Assembly: GCA_947653315.1 (NCBI GenBank)
Contig: CANTGP010000048.1
Location: 1 to 12,255, forward strand
Reading direction: 5' to 3'
DNA: 12,255 nt
Origin: an uncultured Lachnospiraceae bacterium
GTDB taxonomy: Bacteria; Bacillota; Clostridia; Lachnospirales; Lachnospiraceae
A program made the position numbers and the translations under genes. Numbering within the stretch: the stretch's first letter is position 1; each line of letters opens with the position of its first letter. Under the pieces are notes generated by a model that was not told where the DNA came from, did no database searches, and saw only the letters and a program-made list of their open reading frames with translations. Positions 6,691 to 12,255 of this stretch are shown here, piece after piece.

Positions 6691-7242
6691 ATGGACGAGA
6701 GACTGAAAGTTTATGACGGGAAGATGAAGAAAGCGTATGAGTATTTGGAAACGGATTTTGCCGCCATCCGTGCGGGACGTGCCAATCCCCATGTGCTGGA
6801 CAAGATCCGGGTGGATTATTACGGTACGCCCACACCGATTCAGCAGGTGGGCAATATTACCGTGCCGGAAGCGCGGATGATTCAGATTGCGCCTTGGGAG
6901 AAGACGCTCATTAAGGAAATCGAAAAGGCAATCATGGCTTCCGATGTGGGGATTACCCCTTCTAACGACGGCGCGGTAATCCGGCTTGTTTTCCCGGAAC
7001 TGACGGAGGAGCGCAGAAAGAGTCTCGCCAAGGACGTGAAGAAAAAGGGCGAAGACGGGAAGGTGGCAATCCGTAACATCAGAAGGGACGGAAACGACGC
7101 GTTTAAGAAGCTGGTTAAGGAGGATGTTTCCGAAGACCAGATTAAGCAGTTGGAGGATGAACTGCAGAAAATGACGGACCGGTTTATTAAGGACATCGAC
7201 AAACTGGTGGAGGAGAAGACGAAAGAGATTCTTACCGTATAA
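6691..7242 (+). CDS. frr: Ribosome recycling factor
   Basis: This 183-residue protein, close to the normal 185, splits post-termination ribosomes together with EF-G. Recognisable family blocks are FAAIRAGRANP near residues 24-34, YYGTPTPIQQVGNI (44-57), the APWEK block near 72, and the long C-terminal helix with VKKKGEDGKVAIRNIRRD. A very strong ribosome binding site GGAGGAGAGAGG (6677-6688) lies just before the ATG. It lies directly after pyrH, the typical order, and should be highly and constitutively expressed. No unusual residue was noticed. Confidence 0.97.
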   Translation: MDERLKVYDGKMKKAYEYLETDFAAIRAGRANPHVLDKIRVDYYGTPTPIQQVGNITVPEARMIQIAPWEKTLIKEIEKAIMASDVGITPSNDGAVIRLVFPELTEERRKSLAKDVKKKGEDGKVAIRNIRRDGNDAFKKLVKEDVSEDQIKQLEDELQKMTDRFIKDIDKLVEEKTKEILTV

Positions 7243-7287
7243 AAGGCGGAACGGGAAATGAAAAGTTGGAAATTGGTGGAATAAAGT

Positions 7288-7368
7288 GTCCGGGGCGGTT
7301 CTGCCCTGTGGACGGGTATCAGGCTATGGACGGCGCCCGTTCACAGGGCAGAACCCGTGATACCGGAC
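7288..7368 (+). repeat. Large inverted repeat between frr and uppS
   Basis: The arms 7297-7316 and 7336-7355 are complementary over 20 bases, beginning GGTTCTGCCCTGTG and ending CACAGGGCAGAACC, with a single G-T (G-U in RNA) pair and a 19-base loop. An outer 6-bp stem, GTCCGG (7288-7293) with CCGGAC (7363-7368), encloses it and is followed by GG and five T. GGTATCA (7315-7321) can also pair with TGATACC (7358-7364), giving an alternative fold or pseudoknot. It might be an attenuator, an RNA processing site or a palindromic element remnant. The 198-base frr-uppS gap holds nothing else I can identify. Confidence 0.8.
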
Positions 7369-7440
7369 GGTTTTTGGGATTATGCCGCAGAAGCGGCGCA
7401 CGGCAAAGAGACTTCGGGTGACAGGATGGGAAGGATGGGA

Positions 7441-8160
7441 ATGGAAGAAAAACGGAAGATTCCGGAACATGTGGCGATTATTTTGGACGGTAACGGCAGG
7501 TGGGCAAAGCGTAAGGGAATGCCGAGGAATTACGGGCATGTACAGGGAGCAAAGACGGTAGAGGTCATTTGTGAGGAGGCTTACCGGATGGGGGTGAAGT
7601 ACCTGACCGTGTATGCATTTTCCACGGAGAACTGGAACCGGCCCAAAGACGAAGTGGATGCGTTGATGAAGCTGCTGCGCAATTATTTAAAGACCTGTTT
7701 AAAGACGGCGGAAAAGAACCGGATGTGTGTGCGGATTATCGGGGATAAGACGGGTTTGGACCAGGATATCCGGCTCCGGATCGGGGAATTGGAGGAGGCG
7801 ACGAAGGAAAACGACGGGCTCCATTTCCAGATTGCCTTAAATTACGGGGGAAGGGATGAAATCGTGCGCGCGGTGCAGGCTATTTCACGTAAGGTGAAGG
7901 ACGGGGAACTGGAAGAAGGACAGATTACCGAAGAACTGGTAAGTTCCATGCTGGATACCGGCGGGATACCGGAGCCGGATTTGTTAATACGGACCTGTAA
8001 CGAGCAGCGGATTTCGAATTTTCTGCTGTGGCAGCTTGCTTATACGGAATTTTATTTTACGCCGGTGGCATGGCCGGATTTTACGAAAGAAGAATTGGAA
8101 AAAGCCATAGATGCATATAATAAGAGGGATAGGCGTTATGGTTTGGTAGAAAACGATTAG
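7441..8160 (+). CDS. uppS: Undecaprenyl diphosphate synthase (cis-prenyltransferase)
   Basis: This 239-residue enzyme condenses isopentenyl diphosphate onto farnesyl diphosphate to make C55-PP, the lipid carrier for cell-wall precursors. The catalytic block IILDGNGRWAKRKGMPRNYGH is at residues 13-33, with D16 the key Asp and R20, R29 and H33 conserved. AFSTENWNRP and FLLWQLAYTEFYFTPVAWPDF are also typical. The substrate-binding loop reads RTCNEQRISN (184-193), where RTSGE or RTGGE is usual. The ATG at 7441 is chosen because GGGAAGG (7428-7434) precedes it and the protein then opens MEEKRKIPEHVAIILDG. In-frame starts at 7426, 7435 and a GTG at 7357 would add residues unlike the family. cdsA follows at once. 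Confidence 0.95.
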   Translation: MEEKRKIPEHVAIILDGNGRWAKRKGMPRNYGHVQGAKTVEVICEEAYRMGVKYLTVYAFSTENWNRPKDEVDALMKLLRNYLKTCLKTAEKNRMCVRIIGDKTGLDQDIRLRIGELEEATKENDGLHFQIALNYGGRDEIVRAVQAISRKVKDGELEEGQITEELVSSMLDTGGIPEPDLLIRTCNEQRISNFLLWQLAYTEFYFTPVAWPDFTKEELEKAIDAYNKRDRRYGLVEND

Positions 8161-8172
8161 GAGGTAGCGGAT

Positions 8173-9000
8173 ATGTTTATGGCTCGTTTGCTCAGCGGCG
8201 TGGTACTTGTGGTGATTGCCGCCGTCACGCTGCTTACGGGCGGATATCTTTTGGCTGCCGTATGCCTGTTCATTTCCATGGTTGCGTATGGGGAACTGGT
8301 GAAGGCATGTAAGATCCGCGTACAGGGGCAGGGAATGAATGCTTTGGAGGGCATGGGGTATCTTGGCATTGTCTGTTACTATGCGGTAGTGGTATTTACC
8401 GGGAGCGCGCAGGCGCAGTTATTTGCCGTTCTGTTTACGATGGCTGCCTTTATGTTCGTATATGTGTTTGCGTTTCCGAAATACCGCGCGGAGCAGGTAA
8501 TGGGGGCTTTTTTCTGTTTTGCATACGCGCCGGTGATGTTTGCGTTCCTTTACCTGACGAGGGAGCTGCCATACGGGGAATATTTGGTATGGATGATTTT
8601 CATCAGTTCGTGGATTTGCGATACCTGCGCTTATTTAACGGGAATATCCATCGGGAAGCATAAGATGACGCCGAAGCTCAGCCCGAAGAAATCCATTGAG
8701 GGCGCCGTCGGCGGTGTGCTGGGTTCCGCTTTGGTTGGAGGACTGTACGGGTATTTCCTGGTGGAGCAGGTGGTGGAAGAACGGCAGGTGACGTGGATAT
8801 TTGTGCTGATCAGCGCAGTGGGGGCCGTGATTTCCCAGGTGGGGGATTTGGCGGCGTCCGCCATTAAGCGGAACCATGAAATTAAGGATTATGGGCATCT
8901 GATACCGGGACACGGGGGAATTATGGACCGGTTTGACAGCGTAATTTTCACGGCGCCCATGATATACGCACTGGCAGTGCTCTTTATGGGGCGCGGGTGA
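8173..9000 (+). CDS. cdsA: Phosphatidate cytidylyltransferase (CDP-diglyceride synthase)
   Basis: This 275-residue integral membrane enzyme makes CDP-diacylglycerol from CTP and phosphatidic acid, the branch point of phospholipid synthesis. Hydrophobic segments run through most of the length, including residues about 5-40, 55-100, 110-140, 175-195 and 250-270. The family signature is in the C-terminal third: SQVGDLAASAIKR, then a KDYGHLIPGHGGIMDRFDS stretch with its conserved acidic and basic residues. Length is normal. AGGAGG (8159-8164) overlaps the uppS stop and lies 8 bases before the ATG; a start at ATG 8179 is also possible. Translational coupling to uppS is likely. Confidence 0.95.
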   Translation: MFMARLLSGVVLVVIAAVTLLTGGYLLAAVCLFISMVAYGELVKACKIRVQGQGMNALEGMGYLGIVCYYAVVVFTGSAQAQLFAVLFTMAAFMFVYVFAFPKYRAEQVMGAFFCFAYAPVMFAFLYLTRELPYGEYLVWMIFISSWICDTCAYLTGISIGKHKMTPKLSPKKSIEGAVGGVLGSALVGGLYGYFLVEQVVEERQVTWIFVLISAVGAVISQVGDLAASAIKRNHEIKDYGHLIPGHGGIMDRFDSVIFTAPMIYALAVLFMGRG

Positions 9001-9022
9001 GATTGGATAAGGTGGTAAACGG

Positions 9023-10168
9023 ATGAAAAGGATAGCGGTTTTGGGGTCTACGGGTTCCATCGGAACCCAAACATTGGAAATCGTGCGGCAGAACCGGGAT
9101 TTACAGGTGACTGCCTTGGCGGCGGGAAGCAATGTGGAGCGGATGGAGGAACAGATCCGTGAGTTTTGTCCGCTGGTTGCAGCCATGTGGAGCGAGGAAG
9201 CATGTTTGGATCTCCGTGCGCGGGTGGCGGATACGGGCGTGCGTATCTGCTGCGGCATGGAAGGTCTTTTGGAAATCGCCGTGATGGAGGAAACGGATGT
9301 ATTGGTGACGGCGATTGTGGGCATGATTGGGATAAAACCCACTATTGCCGCCATAGAAAGCGGCAAGGCGATTGCGCTTGCCAATAAGGAAACGTTAGTG
9401 ACGGCGGGGCATATCATTATGCCGCTGGCGGCAAAGCATAAGGTTCCCATCCTTCCGGTGGACAGCGAGCACAGCGCCATTTTCCAGTCCATGAACGGGG
9501 AAAACAAAAACCGTGTCAGCAAGATACTCTTAACGGCATCCGGCGGACCGTTCCGCGGCAGGACGAAAGAGGAACTGGGCGCCATGAAGGCAGAGGATGC
9601 CCTAAAGCATCCCAATTGGGCAATGGGCAGGAAAATTACCATTGATTCCGCCACCATGGTCAATAAAGGGCTGGAGGTCATGGAAGCGAAATGGCTGTTC
9701 GGCGTGGATTTGGAGCAGATTGAGGTGGTGGTGCATCCCCAAAGCGTCATTCATTCCATGGTGGAATATGAGGACGGGGCGGTGATGGCGCAGCTTGGAA
9801 TGCCCGATATGAAACTGCCGATTGCTTATGCTTTGTTTTACCCGGACCGCAGACCGCTGGACGGGAAGAAACTGGACTTTTTTGCATTGGGACAGATGAC
9901 GTTTGAAAAACCGGATTTGGAGACTTTTACGGGCTTAAAGCTGGCATTTGAGGCGGCAAGGGCGGGGGGCAGTATGCCCACGGTATACAATGCGGCAAAC
10001 GAGCGGGCGGTCAGCCTGTTTTTGGAGCGGAAGATAGGCTTTTTGCAGATTCCCGAATTAATCGGGGCGTGCATGGGGCAGCATAAAGTGCTGGAACATC
10101 CGGACGTGGAGGATATCCTGCGGACGGAACAGGAAGCGTATGAATATATAAGGCGGGTGGTAAATTGA
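9023..10168 (+). CDS. dxr: 1-deoxy-D-xylulose 5-phosphate reductoisomerase
   Basis: This 381-residue NADPH-dependent enzyme converts DXP to MEP in the non-mevalonate isoprenoid pathway, which supplies precursors for UppS encoded just upstream. The NADPH-binding GSTGSIG is at 8-14, ANKETLV at 120-126, and the metal ligands are D148 and E150 in DSEHSAIFQ and E218 in NKGLEVMEAKW. HPNWAMG (196-202) belongs to the catalytic loop region. Length fits the family. AAGGTGG (9009-9015) precedes the ATG. The stop overlaps the rseP start by four bases (TTGA), so the two are translationally coupled. Confidence 0.96.
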   Translation: MKRIAVLGSTGSIGTQTLEIVRQNRDLQVTALAAGSNVERMEEQIREFCPLVAAMWSEEACLDLRARVADTGVRICCGMEGLLEIAVMEETDVLVTAIVGMIGIKPTIAAIESGKAIALANKETLVTAGHIIMPLAAKHKVPILPVDSEHSAIFQSMNGENKNRVSKILLTASGGPFRGRTKEELGAMKAEDALKHPNWAMGRKITIDSATMVNKGLEVMEAKWLFGVDLEQIEVVVHPQSVIHSMVEYEDGAVMAQLGMPDMKLPIAYALFYPDRRPLDGKKLDFFALGQMTFEKPDLETFTGLKLAFEAARAGGSMPTVYNAANERAVSLFLERKIGFLQIPELIGACMGQHKVLEHPDVEDILRTEQEAYEYIRRVVN

Positions 10169-11217
10169 TAGTTACGGTGATATTATTTCTGCTGATTTTC
10201 GGACTGGTGGTTATTTCCCATGAATTCGGCCATTTCCTTTTGGCGAAGAAAAACGGGATACGGGTAGTGGAGTTTGCCGTGGGGATGGGCCCTACCGTTT
10301 TTAAGTATAAAAAGGGGGAAACGGTATACAGCCTGAAGGCGCTGCCTATTGGCGGCGCATGCATGTTTGACGGGGAAGACGGTATGGCGGAGGGCGGCGT
10401 GCCGGACGAAGGCTCATTTCTGTCGGCAAATGTGTGGGCGAGAATTTCCGCCGTGGCTGCGGGTCCTTTGTTTAACCTGATCCTCGCCTATGTTCTTGCG
10501 GTAATCCTGATTGCGTTTGCCGGTACGGAGCGGCCGGTGATACAGTCGGTAGTGGCCGGCAGTGCGGCGGAGGCGGCGGGGATACAGGCAGGCGACCGGA
10601 TTACGGAGATAAACGGGGAAAAGATTCATTTCGGAAAGCAGATATCCTTAATTTCCTTCTTAAACCGCGGGGAAACGATGAAGGTGGAATATGTCCGCGG
10701 CGGGGAAACGTTCCGCACGGAGCTGACGCCGGTTTATGACAATGAGGCAGGGCGTTATTACATCGGTTTTATGGGATACAGTGAGTATTACCGGTGCAGC
10801 GCATTGGAGGTATTCCGGTACGGGTTTTATGAACTGGAGTATTATGTGGGCAGTACGTTTAAGAGCCTTGCGATGCTGTTCCAGGGACGGGTGTCGAAGG
10901 ATGACGTGGCCGGACCGGTGGGAATCGCCCAAATGGTAGGGGAAACTTATGAATCCCAAAAGGAATACGGGTTCCGCTATGTACTGTTTTCCATGATGAG
11001 CATTACCATCCTGCTCTCGGTGAACCTGGGCGTCCTGAATTTACTGCCGGTTCCGGCGCTGGATGGCGGGCGGCTGGTATTTTTACTGTTCGAGGTGGTC
11101 CGGGGGAAACCGGTGCCGCCGGAAAAAGAGGGAATGGTGCATTTGGCGGGAATGGCGCTTTTGATGCTCTTGATGGTGTTTGTGCTGTTTAATGATATTT
11201 CGCGGTTGTTTTCATAA
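10165..11217 (+). CDS. rseP: RseP/RasP-type site-2 intramembrane zinc protease
   Basis: This 350-residue membrane metalloprotease cleaves anti-sigma factors and remnant signal peptides inside the membrane. The first transmembrane segment contains the zinc motif HEFGH (19-23). A second hydrophobic segment follows at about 95-120, then one PDZ-like domain (about 121-190, with AGDRITEINGEKI). A hydrophobic segment at 273-295 leads to LPVPALDGG (294-302), which carries the third zinc ligand, and the last membrane segment is at 325-342. A single PDZ domain matches Gram-positive RasP rather than E. coli RseP, which has two. The TTG at 10165 overlaps the dxr stop, with AGGCGGGTGG (10151-10160) before it. 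It appears to be the last gene of the operon. Confidence 0.94.
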   Translation: MIVTVILFLLIFGLVVISHEFGHFLLAKKNGIRVVEFAVGMGPTVFKYKKGETVYSLKALPIGGACMFDGEDGMAEGGVPDEGSFLSANVWARISAVAAGPLFNLILAYVLAVILIAFAGTERPVIQSVVAGSAAEAAGIQAGDRITEINGEKIHFGKQISLISFLNRGETMKVEYVRGGETFRTELTPVYDNEAGRYYIGFMGYSEYYRCSALEVFRYGFYELEYYVGSTFKSLAMLFQGRVSKDDVAGPVGIAQMVGETYESQKEYGFRYVLFSMMSITILLSVNLGVLNLLPVPALDGGRLVFLLFEVVRGKPVPPEKEGMVHLAGMALLMLLMVFVLFNDISRLFS

Positions 11218-11230
11218 AAACTGCCGTGAG

Positions 11231-11274
11231 CAATTTGGGGTTTCCGTAGGCCGTCCGGCGGAAACCCCAAATTG
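11231..11274 (+). terminator. Perfect 16-bp hairpin after rseP, probable terminator
   Basis: CAATTTGGGGTTTCCG (11231-11246) is fully complementary to CGGAAACCCCAAATTG (11259-11274) around a 12-base loop. It begins 13 bases after the rseP stop. No proper T tract follows (GATTTCCTCG comes next). It may end the operon imperfectly or protect the 3' end of the transcript. Confidence 0.55.
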
Positions 11275-11323
11275 ATTTCCTCGTTTGTGCAAGCGGGGAC
11301 AGGATTTTCCGCATCCGAAAAGT

Positions 11324-11329
11324 TATAAT
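11324..11329 (+). promoter_or_regulatory. Possible -10 box of the AraC-family regulator gene
   Basis: A consensus TATAAT lies 26 bases before the ATG at 11356, so the leader would be about 20 bases and carry AAGGAGAG as its ribosome binding site. There is no good -35 at 16-18 bases, consistent with an activator-dependent or weak promoter. TTGTGCAAG occurs at 11285-11293 and 11334-11342, flanking the box, a possible operator pair. Confidence 0.45.
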
Positions 11330-11355
11330 GATATTGTGCAAGGAGAGAAAACGAC

Positions 11356-12243
11356 ATGTCAGTACAATTGATACAGCAGGCAATCCGTTATATGGAAGAA
11401 CACATTTGTGATGATATTACCTATGCGGATGCTGCAAAAAGCGTCCGGATGTCAGGCTACGATTTCCACCGGACTTTCCGTTTCATAGCGGGAATGACCG
11501 CAAACGAGTATATCAGGAACCGGAGGCTGGCACTGGCGGCGCAGGAGCTTCAGGAAACGGACCTGTCGGTGACGGAAGCCGCCTATAAGTACGGCTACCA
11601 GACCCCGGAGAGTTTTTCAAAAGCCTTTTCAAAGTTTCATGGTTCAACCCCGAAGCAGGCAAAGCAAAAAGGTGCGAAGATACGGTTGTTTAATCCCCTT
11701 GTGATAAAAATTTCATTAGAAGGAGGCAGTATTATGGATTACAGGATGGAGCACAGGGGGCGGCAGCAGTTTCTTGCCATGGTAAGGGATTTCCCGAATG
11801 AAGTGGCGGGGGACGACAACGATCACAGCATTCCTGATTTTTGGTCGGAATGCGGACAGAATAACAGGGTGGAACCCATGCGGTCGCTCCGCCCGGAAGG
11901 AAAAAGGGATGTGTATGGTTTGTGCAGTCCCCTGAAGGATGGGGAAACGCATTTCCGGTATGGCATCGGCGTTATGCTTGACGGGGATACCGATAGGGAA
12001 GGGGCAGCGCGTTTCCTTGAGGAAGGCTATACCTTATGGGAAACGGAGCCTGCGGATTATGCCGTGTTTTCATGCATTGGCACGGACGGTGACTGCCTGG
12101 GGGAAACATGGGAAAAATTCTTCCGGGAGTTTGCGCCACAGACCGGTTATGAGCAGACGGACGGTACGGATTACGAAGTTTATTTTGAAAACGGCAGGAA
12201 AGATTTGTTCTGCGAACTCTGGGTTCCGGTAAAAAAGAAGTAA
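11356..12243 (+). CDS. AraC-family regulator with C-terminal GyrI-like effector-binding domain
   Basis: This 295-residue protein has the layout of Rob-like regulators. Residues about 5-105 form the AraC DNA-binding domain, with two helix-turn-helix units: DITYADAAKSVRMSGYDFHR (20-39), and SVTEAAYKYGYQTPESFSKAF (71-91) followed by HGSTPKQAK. After a linker, residues about 127-293 form a GyrI-like/AraC effector-binding domain, with YGIGVMLDG (202-210), W228 and acidic residues near 231-250, and CELWVPV at the end. Such domains bind small, often amphipathic or cationic ligands, and the regulators often control efflux or stress genes. AAGGAG (11340-11345) precedes the ATG. A second, stronger site with its own ATG lies at the domain junction. 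The target genes are probably beyond the right edge. Confidence 0.9.
   Translation: MSVQLIQQAIRYMEEHICDDITYADAAKSVRMSGYDFHRTFRFIAGMTANEYIRNRRLALAAQELQETDLSVTEAAYKYGYQTPESFSKAFSKFHGSTPKQAKQKGAKIRLFNPLVIKISLEGGSIMDYRMEHRGRQQFLAMVRDFPNEVAGDDNDHSIPDFWSECGQNNRVEPMRSLRPEGKRDVYGLCSPLKDGETHFRYGIGVMLDGDTDREGAARFLEEGYTLWETEPADYAVFSCIGTDGDCLGETWEKFFREFAPQTGYEQTDGTDYEVYFENGRKDLFCELWVPVKKK
11719..11736 (+). promoter_or_regulatory. Internal Shine-Dalgarno and ATG at the AraC/GyrI junction
   Basis: GAAGGAGG (11719-11726) sits 7 bases before an in-frame ATG at 11734-11736 (Met127). Initiation there would give a 169-residue protein consisting only of the GyrI-like effector-binding domain. The motif is stronger than the one at the gene's own start. 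Confidence 0.5.
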
Positions 12244-12255
12244 CGGGACAGGCGG

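Noticed and set aside
8635..9750. Long open frame of 371 codons on the minus strand opposite cdsA and dxr
   Set aside because: It is antisense to two clear housekeeping genes, has no recognisable motif, and is a by-product of their codon use.
1..12255. tRNA, rRNA, CRISPR array, insertion sequence or known riboswitch
   Set aside because: No repeat-spacer pattern, transposase, cloverleaf or recognised aptamer was seen on either strand by reading.

Overview
The window reads as chromosomal DNA of a low-GC Gram-positive bacterium of the class Clostridia, probably close to Lachnospiraceae. The reasons are the gene order pyrH-frr-uppS-cdsA-dxr-rseP, strong AGGAGG-type ribosome binding sites, TTG starts, and TTGA overlaps between neighbouring genes. 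All genes supported here are on the + strand. The lineage is inferred from style and gene order, not from a search.

Region 1 (1-3223) is a tightly packed four-gene cassette of nucleotide-related enzymes, more A/T-rich than the rest. It holds (a) the 3' part of a protein joining the end of a calcineurin-like metallophosphoesterase to a thymidylate-synthase-like domain that appears to lack the catalytic Cys, (b) a small MazG-like NTP pyrophosphohydrolase, (c) a thymidylate-kinase-like protein, and (d) a radical SAM protein with a cysteine-rich SPASM-like tail. Adjacent genes overlap or are 16 bases apart, and an intrinsic terminator closes the block. The set looks like an accessory nucleotide-processing system, possibly defensive, and is the best candidate here for an undescribed system. 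The first gene is interrupted at the left edge, where one missing T would restore its frame.

Region 2 (3224-5870) holds a two-gene chemotaxis-type signalling unit: CheB, and a short CheA that ends after the ATPase domain and so has no CheW-like P5 domain. In Bacillus subtilis the fla/che operon lies just upstream of rpsB-tsf-pyrH-frr-uppS-cdsA-dxr-rasP. The pair next to pyrH therefore looks like a relic of that ancestral layout, with the rest of che, rpsB and tsf absent from this position.

Region 3 (about 5878-11274) is the conserved housekeeping cluster: UMP kinase (pyrH), ribosome recycling factor (frr), undecaprenyl-PP synthase (uppS), CDP-diglyceride synthase (cdsA), DXP reductoisomerase (dxr) and the site-2 protease RseP/RasP. 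It joins pyrimidine supply, translation, isoprenoid and phospholipid synthesis, and membrane proteolysis. An extended -10 promoter precedes pyrH, a large inverted repeat sits between frr and uppS, and a 16-bp perfect hairpin follows rseP.

Region 4 (11275-12255) is a Rob/SoxS-style regulator: an N-terminal AraC helix-turn-helix domain joined to a GyrI-like effector-binding domain. A strong Shine-Dalgarno and ATG lie exactly at the domain junction, so a free effector-binding domain might also be made.
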